Source of the DNA: UBA1231 sp045652765
GTDB taxonomy: Bacteria > Bacillota_I > Bacilli_A > ML615J-28 > CAG-313
NCBI GenBank assembly: GCA_045652765.1
Contig: JAZOLG010000025.1
Span: 1-23,897, forward strand
DNA: 23,897 nt
Reading direction: 5' to 3'
The translations under genes were made by a program, and so were the position numbers. This document shows, piece after piece, positions 15,279 through 23,492 of this stretch. The notes under the pieces were generated by a model. That model had not been told where the DNA came from. It was given only the letters and a program-made list of their open reading frames with translations, and ran no database searches. The stretch's first letter is position 1; every line of letters begins with the position of its first letter.

Positions 15279-17678
15279 TTAATCAGAGAATACTTCCATC
15301 ATATCAATATATGTTTGTTCTAAGAACGGATTTGGTAATCCAGAATTTAAGATTACTTCAACAAATCCTTGTTCTGAGCTACCTTCTTCTTGTAGTTTAC
15401 GATATACTTCTTGAGCATATTCATAACCGTATTGATCAGCAACTACATATAAGTTGATAGACGCAATTTGTGATGTTGCGTAACTGATATAGTAAACGGC
15501 AGATGTTGTTGTAACCATTTTCCAATACCATAACATATTATCTAATGAATAGATAATTTGCATATCATATGAAGCATGAATTTGAGTCATAACATCATCA
15601 TATTCAGTTGGTAAATAGTTACCATAATAAATTGTTTGTTCAAATTCATCAATAGCAGTTGCGATAACAACCATTTGAAGTGCTTCTGCAAGATTTTGTT
15701 TTACTAGCACAGCTTGAGTATCTGCAGCTAATTTTTGTTTCATGAAATATGTGAATAACCATTCATTAGCTTGTGAATGAGTTTCCGCTAAGTCATAGTT
15801 TAATGCGCCAAAGTTATAATTATAGGCAGCTGCATAGTGACCCATTTCATGAACAATTGTATAAATTGTTTGATATCCAGGACCAAAATATGCAAATGGT
15901 TCTTCATAATAAGGAATATAGTTTACGAATGCACCAGCATATGCACGGCTATCAGTTTGTAGTAAGAATGAATTCTTTTCAAATAAGTTTTTGAAGTTTT
16001 GTTTTAACTCACCATTAAATGATTCAATGTAAGCATCTAAATAATTTTCAGAACCAATACGATTATAAGTCTTTTCAGCAATATTTTGAAGAAGTAATCG
16101 ATCATTTGCTGGTAAATAAGAATTATCTCTTGAAGCTTCAGCCATTACTTCTTTAGTAAGTGGTACAATATATTCTTTAACATATTTGTGGAATGCTTCT
16201 AATTCTTCTTTACTATAGTCACGTGAATAAACATTTTCAGTAGCATATTCATAGTAGTTATCATAACCATAGTATTCAGCATATTCTTTAGAAATATCAA
16301 CATATTGCTTAAATAAATTACAAATTACATTACTCCATCCAGGTGCATTATAATTTAACTTATTTGCTTTTTCTTCAATTTCAGTTAATTGTTGTCTTAG
16401 TTCAGTTGCGGCTTGATCAATATAAAGAGATTCAATATCTTCTTCTGACCAACCTTCAAAGAATTCTTCTTTGTAAATTGATTCTGATTCCCAAATAGCT
16501 TTGCAGAATGCTTTATATTCATCAAACATAGCATAATACATATCAACTGCAGCCATATAAGTATCATAGTTTTTAGTGTTCTTTGTATTCTTATAATAGT
16601 TAACTTGGCCAATGATGTAGTGAGATTCAATAAACTCAAATTTTTCATTGAAATCTTCCATTAAAGATTCAACTAATTCTCTTTCTTTGTTTTCAATGAT
16701 TGATGCTTGAAGTTCATCACGGATTGCAATAAATTCAGTTAAATCTTCATCAGTAAGTTGATAAGTCCAATTAATTTCTGGTTGTGCTGGTTGATAATAA
16801 ATTGTTGCATAATCATAAATATAATCTAAGCTTGTTACATCTTTTGTAAAGCCTTTATTTTTATATAAACGATATCCTTCAACTGCAGAACTCATTGTAG
16901 CTGATTGAGAAACTTTATAAGTATATGATTTTTCTTCTTCTGTTCCATAATCAACAACGATTGTTAAATCAATTAAATCTTCCGCTTTATTATGACATTC
17001 AAATGCGTTAAGTTTTGGTTCAAAGTTTTCAATATCATATAAATATTTATGTTGAACAATTTCAAGTAATTCATCACCAAGCATGTAAACATGTTCAACG
17101 TTTGTATATAATAAAGTTTCTAAATCTAAGAAATAAGTACTTGTTACATTAACTGTTTGTTCTGTTGGTTCTTCAGTTGCATCAAGCGGTAATGCTAGAT
17201 CAAAAGAATGCTTAACTTCGAAGTATGCATATAATGGAGCAGTTTTAACCTCGCTATATTCTGCATCTTCTGGCATTAAAATAAAGTAATCATTAATAAT
17301 TGCTTGATTATCTAATTCTTCAGCTAAAAATTCTAAGGCTAACTTACCATCACAATTTTGATAGATTAAATTACCACGTGCTGATTCACTAAGAACAAAT
17401 TTCCCATCAGCATCATATTGAATCACATCTGTATAATAGTTACCATTTTCATCAACAGATAATAATTCTTCTGTTTTATTCGTAATAACTTCTTTTTCTA
17501 AATCAGAAAATGTTACTTTGTTTGTTAAAATATTTTTGTGTTCTTTTAATACATTAGTATAATCATTAACTTTTAATACATCTTCTAAATCGATGATTTT
17601 TTCGTCATTTGACATACCACACGCAACTAACCCTAATGAAATAAGGGCTAAACATATAATAGAAAATATTTTCTTCAT
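15279..17678 (-). CDS. Surface lipoprotein metallopeptidase, M3 family (oligoendopeptidase F-like)
   Basis: A 799-residue zinc peptidase predicted to be anchored outside the membrane: signal peptide with lipobox LVAC followed by G-M-S-N-D. The catalytic site is HEMGH at 610-614, with the third zinc ligand E632 in ETHSQANE, exactly the spacing of the M3 family (thimet oligopeptidase/PepF). M3B oligoendopeptidases are normally cytoplasmic and about 600 residues long; here about 200 extra residues precede the catalytic region, rich in acidic residues and beta-strand-like, with no recognised domain. It should cut short peptides at the cell surface, feeding peptide or amino-acid uptake. It is a single gene with promoter, AGGAGGAG ribosome site and terminator. 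The M3 call is firm, subfamily less so. Confidence 0.92.
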   Translation of the reverse strand: MKKIFSIICLALISLGLVACGMSNDEKIIDLEDVLKVNDYTNVLKEHKNILTNKVTFSDLEKEVITNKTEELLSVDENGNYYTDVIQYDADGKFVLSESARGNLIYQNCDGKLALEFLAEELDNQAIINDYFILMPEDAEYSEVKTAPLYAYFEVKHSFDLALPLDATEEPTEQTVNVTSTYFLDLETLLYTNVEHVYMLGDELLEIVQHKYLYDIENFEPKLNAFECHNKAEDLIDLTIVVDYGTEEEKSYTYKVSQSATMSSAVEGYRLYKNKGFTKDVTSLDYIYDYATIYYQPAQPEINWTYQLTDEDLTEFIAIRDELQASIIENKERELVESLMEDFNEKFEFIESHYIIGQVNYYKNTKNTKNYDTYMAAVDMYYAMFDEYKAFCKAIWESESIYKEEFFEGWSEEDIESLYIDQAATELRQQLTEIEEKANKLNYNAPGWSNVICNLFKQYVDISKEYAEYYGYDNYYEYATENVYSRDYSKEELEAFHKYVKEYIVPLTKEVMAEASRDNSYLPANDRLLLQNIAEKTYNRIGSENYLDAYIESFNGELKQNFKNLFEKNSFLLQTDSRAYAGAFVNYIPYYEEPFAYFGPGYQTIYTIVHEMGHYAAAYNYNFGALNYDLAETHSQANEWLFTYFMKQKLAADTQAVLVKQNLAEALQMVVIATAIDEFEQTIYYGNYLPTEYDDVMTQIHASYDMQIIYSLDNMLWYWKMVTTTSAVYYISYATSQIASINLYVVADQYGYEYAQEVYRKLQEEGSSEQGFVEVILNSGLPNPFLEQTYIDMMEVFSD

Positions 17679-17710
17679 ATTCTCCTCCTATTTTATATTT
17701 TGATATTATT

Positions 17711-17739
17711 ACTATACCACATTTTGTTAAAAATGACAA
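17711..17739 (-). promoter_or_regulatory. Promoter of the M3 peptidase gene
   Basis: On the minus strand TTGTCA (17734-17739), 17-nt spacer, TATAGT (17711-17716) with extended -10 TG (TGGTATAGT). Confidence 0.7.
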
Positions 17740-17765
17740 TCAATAATGTCAATTTTTTTGTTCTT

Positions 17766-19109
17766 CTAACATACTCCTTGTGCTAACATTGCTTCTGAGA
17801 CTTTTTTGAAGCCAGAAATATTTGCACCTAAAACTGTATTATATGGATTGCCATAATGTTTACAACATTCAAGCACTTCAATTAAGATATTCTCCATTTG
17901 TTGTTTTAACTTTGATTCTACTTCATCTTCTGTCCATGCTAAACGCATTGAATTTTGACTCATTTCAAATCCAGATACCATTACACCACCGGCATTAGCC
18001 GCTTTAGCAGGACCAAACATAATTTTATTTTCAATAAAATATTCAGTTGCTTCTAAAGTACAAGGCATATTAGCTCCTTCAGAAACACAAATAACGTTAT
18101 TTTGGACAAGTGCTTTGGCATCGTCTATATCAATTTCATTTTGGGTTGCACAAGGAAGCGCAATATCACAAGGGATACGCCATAATTCTTTTGGATTTGT
18201 TTTAAAAATTGATTCTTTATCAAGATCAGCATAATCTTTTACAAGTAATCTTTTTTCTTCTTTAATCATTTTCAATAAATCAAATTGGATACCATTAGGA
18301 TTATATACAGTACCACTTATATCATTAACACCAACTACTGTTGCACCTAGCTTAATTGCCATATCAACAGCATATAATCCAACATTACCGGCACCAGATA
18401 CAATTACTTTTTTACCCGCAAATGAAGTATTTGCCATTTGCTCTAACATTTTGTTAGTAAAGTAACAAAGTCCATGTCCTGTTGCACTTGTTCTTCCAAT
18501 TGAACCACCATAGCTTAGACCTTTACCAGTTAAAACACCAGTAAATTCATTGCGAATTCTTTTATATTGACCAAACATATACCCAATTTCTCTTTTACCA
18601 GTTCCAATATCACCAGCAGGAACATCAGTATCTGCACCAATATATTTACAAAGTTCAGTCATAAAACTTTGACAAAAACGCATAACTTCTAAATCACTTT
18701 TACCACGTGGATCAAAATCAGATCCACCCTTTCCTCCACCCATTGGAAGACCAGTTAATGAATTTTTAAGTCCTTGTTCAAAAGCTAAAAATTTCATAAT
18801 ACTAACATTTACTGATGGATGTAATCTAATTCCTCCCTTATAAGGACCTATTGCTGAATTAAATTGAACACGGAATCCTCTATTTACTTGAACATTTCCT
18901 TGGTCATCCACCCAAGGAACTCTAAAAGTAATAATTCTTTCTGGTTCTACAAATCTTTCTAAGATACCATTTTTTTCTAATTCTGGATGTTCATTTACAT
19001 ATGGTTCAATAGAGTTTAATACTTCATAAACAGCTTGTAAAAACTCAGGTTCATTTTTATCTTTAGTTAAAACATTGTTATAGACTCTTAATAAATATTG
19101 ATTAGTCAT
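17766..19109 (-). CDS. gdhA: Glutamate dehydrogenase, hexameric type (probably NADP-dependent)
   Basis: A 447-residue enzyme interconverting 2-oxoglutarate plus ammonia and glutamate. Substrate-site blocks are intact: YKGGIRLHPSV (90-100), K115 in EQGLKNSLTG, PMGGGKGGSDFDPRGKSD (122-139) with K127, and catalytic D167 in VPAGDIGTGKREIGYMFGQY. The coenzyme domain has GAGNVG at 239-244. The segment after the second beta strand reads VNDISG, closer to the SDSSG of NADP-dependent E. coli GdhA than to NAD enzymes, so biosynthetic NADPH use is likely but not proven. Length and motif order are normal. It is a single gene with an extended -10 promoter and AAGAGGTG ribosome site. No convincing terminator is seen. 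Confidence 0.96.
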   Translation of the reverse strand: MTNQYLLRVYNNVLTKDKNEPEFLQAVYEVLNSIEPYVNEHPELEKNGILERFVEPERIITFRVPWVDDQGNVQVNRGFRVQFNSAIGPYKGGIRLHPSVNVSIMKFLAFEQGLKNSLTGLPMGGGKGGSDFDPRGKSDLEVMRFCQSFMTELCKYIGADTDVPAGDIGTGKREIGYMFGQYKRIRNEFTGVLTGKGLSYGGSIGRTSATGHGLCYFTNKMLEQMANTSFAGKKVIVSGAGNVGLYAVDMAIKLGATVVGVNDISGTVYNPNGIQFDLLKMIKEEKRLLVKDYADLDKESIFKTNPKELWRIPCDIALPCATQNEIDIDDAKALVQNNVICVSEGANMPCTLEATEYFIENKIMFGPAKAANAGGVMVSGFEMSQNSMRLAWTEDEVESKLKQQMENILIEVLECCKHYGNPYNTVLGANISGFKKVSEAMLAQGVC

Positions 19110-19127
19110 AAATTCACCTCTTATATC

Positions 19128-19136
19128 ATTATACCA
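19128..19136 (-). promoter_or_regulatory. Extended -10 promoter of gdhA
   Basis: TGGTATAAT on the minus strand (TATAAT at 19128-19133), about 18 bases before the start codon. The -35 (TTTATA) is weak. Confidence 0.6.
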
Positions 19137-19169
19137 TAAATCACTTACATTATAAAATAAATACGTAAT

Positions 19170-20321
19170 CTATTTCTTATAAATAACATTACCATTTCTA
19201 ATTGTTAGATAAACATTTAAATTTTTATCAACAACAACTAAATTTGCTAATTTATTTTCTTTAATACTTCCTACTTGATCAAATAAACCAAGATTTTTAG
19301 CTGGATTTTCTGTAGCACATTTGACTGCATCAACAAAATCAATTTCTGCAAATTCCATTAAGTTTTTAACACCTTCATTAATTTTAAGTACACTACCTGC
19401 TAATTTACCATCTTCTAATCTTGCTTCTTTACCTTTTAATATAATTACTTGTTCTAATTCATAATATTTACCATCAGGCATATATTTTGTTCTTAATGCA
19501 TCTGATATTAAAACGAGTTTGTCTTTTGGTTTGTTTTTATATAAAAGATAAACAGCTGGAGCCGATACATGTACACCATCACAAATTAATTCACAATATA
19601 ATTCGTTAAACATAAATGATGATCCTACAGTACCTATATCATCTCTTCGAAGTGGTTTCATTCCATTATATGTATGAGTTACACAGCTAACTCCATTAAC
19701 AACAGCTTTTTTGACATCTTGATATCCAGCACTCGAATGCCCAATTGATATTACAATATCTTTTTCTTTTAAGTATTTGATTAATTCATAAGTTTCATCA
19801 AGTTCAACGGCCATTGATACAATTTTAATATTATTACCAGATACTTCTTCAAAATGCTTAAAATCATCGACATTGGGCGTTATAATATAATTTGGCAATT
19901 GTGCTCCCATATATTTTTTAGAAATAAATGGTCCTTCTAAATGTACGCCAATAAGTTCAGCACCTTTTTGATTATTTCGATCTTTATATTCTTTTAAGTT
20001 TAAAAGTGACTTATCAATTACTTCCATACTTTGTGTAGTCGTAGCTGCAACAAATCCTGTAACACCTTCTTGTGGTAAGATACTTGCTATTTTTTCAATT
20101 TCATCTACTGAACAATCAATAAAATCAAATCCAAAAGCACCATGTATATGTTGATCAATAAAACCAGGAATGACAATTTTATCATCCTCTAACTCTATCA
20201 AATTATTTTTATCACTATTTCCAATACAAAATATTCTACTATTTCGAATTACCAAATCTGTCTTTTTAAGACCATCTTCAGTAAGTATCCAACTATTTTT
20301 AAATCCATTTATTTTTTCCAT
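19170..20321 (-). CDS. nagA: N-acetylglucosamine-6-phosphate deacetylase
   Basis: A 383-residue amidohydrolase of normal length that converts GlcNAc-6-phosphate to glucosamine-6-phosphate and acetate. Metal and catalytic residues are visible: HIHG (H58, H60), E129 in HLEGPFIS, H195 in SIGHSSAG, H216 in THTYNGM, H251 in CDGVHVS and the catalytic D274 in LISDA. The usual HLFNAM block reads HTYNGM here. With the NagZ-like glycosidase it would allow use of GlcNAc released from cell-wall or host glycans; no nagB is present in the window. Single gene with its own promoter and an AGGAGAAT ribosome site; no clear terminator lies before the gdhA promoter. Confidence 0.95.
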   Translation of the reverse strand: MEKINGFKNSWILTEDGLKKTDLVIRNSRIFCIGNSDKNNLIELEDDKIVIPGFIDQHIHGAFGFDFIDCSVDEIEKIASILPQEGVTGFVAATTTQSMEVIDKSLLNLKEYKDRNNQKGAELIGVHLEGPFISKKYMGAQLPNYIITPNVDDFKHFEEVSGNNIKIVSMAVELDETYELIKYLKEKDIVISIGHSSAGYQDVKKAVVNGVSCVTHTYNGMKPLRRDDIGTVGSSFMFNELYCELICDGVHVSAPAVYLLYKNKPKDKLVLISDALRTKYMPDGKYYELEQVIILKGKEARLEDGKLAGSVLKINEGVKNLMEFAEIDFVDAVKCATENPAKNLGLFDQVGSIKENKLANLVVVDKNLNVYLTIRNGNVIYKK

Positions 20322-20342
20322 GTTCTATTCTCCTATATATAA

Positions 20343-20371
20343 ATTATACATTTTTTTCTAAAGAAAATCAA
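20343..20371 (-). promoter_or_regulatory. Promoter of nagA
   Basis: On the minus strand TTGATT (20366-20371), 17-nt spacer, TATAAT (20343-20348). It begins immediately after the ktrBA terminator hairpin. Confidence 0.7.
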
Positions 20372-20416
20372 ACAAAAAAGGTATTCTAACATTATTGTTA
20401 AAATACCTTTTTTAAA
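20370..20416 (-). terminator. Terminator of the ktrBA operon (symmetrical, could work both ways)
   Basis: A 17-bp stem (20374-20390 with 20397-20413) with one wobble pair and a 6-nt loop, flanked by A runs on one side and T runs on the other. It lies 70 nt after the ktrA stop codon. The 162-nt gap 20322-20483 holds this hairpin and the nagA promoter and otherwise only AT-rich sequence. Confidence 0.85.
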
Positions 20417-20483
20417 ATCTATACTTTGTAATAATCCAAATAATTAATCACATTTTTTTCTTTTTAAAACAATATAAATCTAA

Positions 20484-21134
20484 TTATTTTAATTTTACTA
20501 TTTTATTTTTATTTCCTACGACAATTAATTTCATATTGTTGTTTAATGGACTTGTTGGATCAATATTTATATTAATATTTTCATTTTCTTTAATTGCAAT
20601 AATATTTAATGAATATTTTTTTCTAAAATTTAGTTCTAATAAATTTTTACCAACCCATTCTTTTTTTATATCAAGTTCAATCATTGAAACATCATTAGAT
20701 AGTTCTATCGCGTCAACAAATCCTGAACTTAATAAATTTTTTGCCATTCTTATACCAGAGTCTTTTTCCGGAAATACTACCTTATCTGCACCAACTTTAG
20801 TTAAAATTTTATAATGCATTTCATTTGAGCATTTTGCAATTACTGTTGGAACACCAAGTTCTTTACAATGCATGACAGTCATTACACTCGCCTCAATGTT
20901 ACCAGCCATTGCAACTATTACTATATCAACATTGGTAATTCCTAGTTTTTTTAACACTTCCACATCAGTTGTATCGGCACATTTACAATAAGGTAACTCA
21001 CTACAAACTGTATTTACGATGTTTTCATTAGAATCAACCGCTATGACCTCTACGCCATTATTTACTAATTCTTTAGCAACCGATAAGCCATATCTTCCAA
21101 GTCCAAATACTGCATATGTTTTATTAATACTCAT
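20484..21134 (-). CDS. ktrA: KtrA/TrkA-type K+ uptake regulator (RCK domain)
   Basis: A 216-residue cytoplasmic gating subunit with an N-terminal RCK Rossmann domain: VFGLGRYG (9-16, GxGxxG), the ribose-binding D34 in VIAVDSNE, and the acidic/basic nucleotide-binding region typical of KtrA. A C-terminal RCK_C (TrkA_C) domain starts near 135. Length equals that of Bacillus KtrA/KtrC (about 220). In known KtrAB systems an octameric ring of this subunit binds ATP/ADP, and c-di-AMP through the C-domain, to open or close the KtrB channel. The gene starts 11 nt after the ktrB stop, with a full AGGAGG ribosome site. Firm assignment. Confidence 0.95.
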   Translation of the reverse strand: MSINKTYAVFGLGRYGLSVAKELVNNGVEVIAVDSNENIVNTVCSELPYCKCADTTDVEVLKKLGITNVDIVIVAMAGNIEASVMTVMHCKELGVPTVIAKCSNEMHYKILTKVGADKVVFPEKDSGIRMAKNLLSSGFVDAIELSNDVSMIELDIKKEWVGKNLLELNFRKKYSLNIIAIKENENININIDPTSPLNNNMKLIVVGNKNKIVKLK

Positions 21135-21145
21135 TTTTATTCCTC

Positions 21146-22501
21146 CTATCCAATACTTACTTCTTCAGTTGGGTTTAATATTATATTACTTGATTGTTTT
21201 TTTGATTTGAATACAATCGCCAAAGATATCGGTCCAACTCTACCCAAATACATTGTACATATAATTATAATCTTTCCAATATTATCTAAATAAGATGTTA
21301 GATTTCTTGACAATCCAACAGTTGCAGTAGCACTAACAGTCTCATATAAAATATCTGTTAGAGTTCTATCAATTGTCAAACTTAACAAAATCGTAGAAAT
21401 TAACATAATCATAAAAGACATTAAAGTAACAGCAACCGCTTTTCTAGTAATTTCACTTGACAAATTTCTATTAAACAAAACTACTTCTTTTTTATTTCTA
21501 ATTGATGCTATCGCAACAGCTAATAATGACACAATAGTAATTGTCTTAACTCCACCAGCAGTTCCGACCGGAGATCCACCTATAAACATCAAAATAAGAC
21601 AGATAATTGCGGATTGATCAGTAAGATATTCTTGCGGCACTGTAGCAAACCCCGCTGTTCTCGTAGTAATTGATTGAAATGTTGAAACTTGAATTTTGTC
21701 AAAAATACTTAATCCACCTATTGTTTTCATATTATTGTATTCAAATAAAAATATTAATATTGCTCCACCAAAAATAAGTAGTACTGTCGAGCTTATAACA
21801 ATCTTACTATGTAATGTTAATGATTTAAAACTTTTCATTTTTTTAGTTTTAAATTGTTTTAATACTCTTAAGATATCCCACCAAACAATAAAACCTAATC
21901 CACCTAAAACAATTAAAAAGGATGTCGTAAAATTAATTAATGGATTAGTCGCATAATTACATAAACTCACCTCTCCAATTACATCCATCCCTGCATTACA
22001 AAAAGCTGAAATTGAATTAAAAACAGAAATCCATATTCCTTTTGCACCATAATCAGGTATAAACACAAACATATATAATATAGCACCAATTAATTCAATA
22101 ATTAATGTACCTAAAAAAACATGTTTTATAAATTGTTTTAAACCTGATAGTGTATTTAAGTTAAATGCATCTTGAATTAGTTGATAATCTTTAAATTTTA
22201 ATTTTTTATTAATAATTATCATAAAAACAGACATAAATGCTACTGTACCTAAACCACCAATTTGAATTAAACATAAAATAACAATTTGACCAAAGATACT
22301 CCAAGTTGAATATGTTGGAACAGTAACAAGCCCTGTTACACAGGTTGATGTAGTTGCAGTAAACAAAGCATCGATATAACTAATACTGATACTATTTTTT
22401 GTACTTATTGGTAGAGACAATAAAAAGCTTCCAATGAAAATAACAATTACAAAACTAATTAATATAATATGTGTTGTAGAAAAAGAAATTTTTTTATTCA
22501 T
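21146..22501 (-). CDS. ktrB: KtrB/TrkH-type potassium uptake channel subunit
   Basis: A 451-residue membrane protein of the superfamily of K+ transporters with four M1-P-M2 repeats. The four pore-loop signatures are recognisable: TTSTCVTGLVT (50-60), SAFCNAGMDV, TTRTAGFATV and SATATVGLS, each with the selectivity-filter glycine. Length matches Bacillus KtrB (about 445), and the N-terminus is short, as in KtrB rather than TrkH. It would import K+, often driven or stimulated by Na+, under control of KtrA encoded next. The ribosome site is GAAGGAGA. The leader carries a terminator-like hairpin about 40 nt before the start codon, so expression may be attenuated. Confidence 0.95.
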   Translation of the reverse strand: MNKKISFSTTHIILISFVIVIFIGSFLLSLPISTKNSISISYIDALFTATTSTCVTGLVTVPTYSTWSIFGQIVILCLIQIGGLGTVAFMSVFMIIINKKLKFKDYQLIQDAFNLNTLSGLKQFIKHVFLGTLIIELIGAILYMFVFIPDYGAKGIWISVFNSISAFCNAGMDVIGEVSLCNYATNPLINFTTSFLIVLGGLGFIVWWDILRVLKQFKTKKMKSFKSLTLHSKIVISSTVLLIFGGAILIFLFEYNNMKTIGGLSIFDKIQVSTFQSITTRTAGFATVPQEYLTDQSAIICLILMFIGGSPVGTAGGVKTITIVSLLAVAIASIRNKKEVVLFNRNLSSEITRKAVAVTLMSFMIMLISTILLSLTIDRTLTDILYETVSATATVGLSRNLTSYLDNIGKIIIICTMYLGRVGPISLAIVFKSKKQSSNIILNPTEEVSIG

Positions 22502-22516
22502 TTTAAAATCTCCTTC

Positions 22517-22588
22517 TTAAATTTTATACAAATAAAAAAAGCCGTCAAACATCCTTATAGAATGCTGACAGACTCCACCATTTTTCAT
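22517..22588 (-). CDS. Possible 23-residue leader peptide of ktrBA (speculative)
   Basis: A short reading frame beginning MKNGGVCQHS and ending YLYKI, with ATG at 22588 about 10 nt after the predicted transcription start and stop at 22517-22519, just before the ktrB ribosome site. It spans the whole terminator-like hairpin, so translation of it could affect the hairpin. Against it: no ribosome site precedes the ATG, and frames of this size are common by chance. Confidence 0.2.
   Translation of the reverse strand: MKNGGVCQHSIRMFDGFFYLYKI
22534..22571 (-). terminator. Terminator-like hairpin in the ktrBA leader (candidate attenuator)
   Basis: About 12 bp of stem (22542-22553 region with 22560-22571, one bulged base, several G-U pairs) are followed in the transcript by seven U. 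It sits between the ktrB promoter and its ribosome site, so it must be read through for the operon to be expressed. Confidence 0.65.
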
Positions 22589-22604
22589 ATATTTAATTTA
22601 CTAT

Positions 22605-22633
22605 ATATTAACATATTTTTTTAAAAATATCAA
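22605..22633 (-). promoter_or_regulatory. Promoter of ktrBA
   Basis: On the minus strand TTGATA (22628-22633), 17-nt spacer, TAATAT (22605-22610). A leader of nearly 100 nt follows. Confidence 0.6.
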
Positions 22634-22848
22634 TAATAATGATAGTATCATTTGTTATTTACTTAAAAATTTCCAAGAAATATTTTTTCTTTAAGACTTC
22701 TTTATTTCATGAATAAATGATAATTACTTTAATTGTTAATTTGTTATTTTTTATTCATATAATATATGTAAGATGCAATAATTAATGATACTTACATAAA
22801 AGACTTACCGATTTACTTAAATGGCAACGTTACACAATTTTAATACAA

Positions 22849-22920
22849 TTGCATACCCTAAGCCTTGTAATCGTTAAAAAGTTAAATATTTTGCATACCC
22901 TAGAGGCAATTTGCATACCC
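22849..22920. repeat. Three exact 10-bp direct repeats TTGCATACCC, helically phased
   Basis: Copies at 22849-22858, 22891-22900 and 22911-22920, each preceded by A/T and followed by C/T and A (so a consensus wTTGCATACCCyA). Start-to-start distances are 42 and 20 bp, close to four and two helical turns. The last copy abuts the stop codon of the DUF5714 gene. No further copy was noticed elsewhere in the window. Confidence 0.8.
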
Positions 22921-23484
22921 CTAATTCTTATAAAATGGACAGTTTTTTCCTATGCATTGTTTATTCCATGATGAAAACTCACAAGATATGTTGTCTAAAT
23001 TCATTTTAATTCCATATTTCTTTTCTACAAACTCAACTGCATATGAAAGTGATAAAAAAGCATTTCTTTTACAACATCTAGGTCCACCTATTTCACTCAT
23101 TCTTTTAATCACTGATGATGTGAATTCCATATTATCTTTATAATAATCATTTGAAGTTAATGGACCTGTTTCATGAATAATGGAAAGAACTGCACCAACT
23201 GCTGTAGTAGATCCACAGATACCCCAAAAACCACACATAGCTCCTGGCATCTTTAAAGTACGTTCTGCTAGCATATCTATTGCTTGATTTACATCAACTT
23301 CACCACCAGCATTTTTGTAAGCAACAAGAAAACTAGCTCCATCTAAAAAATGGTGTTCTGGTCCATGAATATTTACAAAATCTTTATGCATAATTGACTT
23401 TGCAATTTCGATTGGATTCTTGCTTTTACTCTTTAAAACCTCTTCTTTAATAAGTTTATATTTATCATCTAATGTATATTCCAT
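22921..23484 (-). CDS. DUF5714 domain protein, Cys-rich
   Basis: A 187-residue soluble protein matching my recollection of the DUF5714 family over its whole length. Characteristic blocks are HGPEHHFLDGA (40-50), CGFWGICG (84-91), GGPRCCKR (133-140) and a C-terminal CIGKNCPF (177-184) with a further Cys at 168. Seven or more cysteines and the HGPEHH histidines suggest metal or Fe-S binding, though that is inference. The family has no established function. It starts 8 nt after the stop of an ArsR-type repressor, with a full AGGAGG ribosome site, so the two form an operon whose expression should respond to the repressor's ligand. No terminator is seen after it; three direct repeats begin right at its stop. 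Confidence 0.85.
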   Translation of the reverse strand: MEYTLDDKYKLIKEEVLKSKSKNPIEIAKSIMHKDFVNIHGPEHHFLDGASFLVAYKNAGGEVDVNQAIDMLAERTLKMPGAMCGFWGICGSTTAVGAVLSIIHETGPLTSNDYYKDNMEFTSSVIKRMSEIGGPRCCKRNAFLSLSYAVEFVEKKYGIKMNLDNISCEFSSWNKQCIGKNCPFYKN

Positions 23485-23492
23485 AATGCCTC

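Larger units (their letters stand above)
22502..22920. other. Gene-free stretch between the arsR operon and ktrB
   Basis: This 419-bp AT-rich stretch holds, from the ktrB side, the ribosome site, a terminator-like hairpin, the ktrB promoter, about 210 bp with no recognised signal apart from a weak inverted repeat ATGTAAG/CTTACAT (22766-22772 with 22791-22797), and three direct repeats at 22849-22920. No protein gene longer than a possible short leader frame is supported. Confidence 0.6.

Noticed and set aside
17734..17751. A possible terminator hairpin TGACA/TGTCA after gdhA.
   Set aside because: The stem is only 5 bp and overlaps the -35 of the next gene; too weak to annotate.
22921..23484. 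Considered whether the repeats at 22849-22920 form a terminator or a CRISPR remnant.
   Set aside because: They are direct, only 10 bp, unevenly spaced (20 and 42 bp) and lack a U tract or a CRISPR-length unit.
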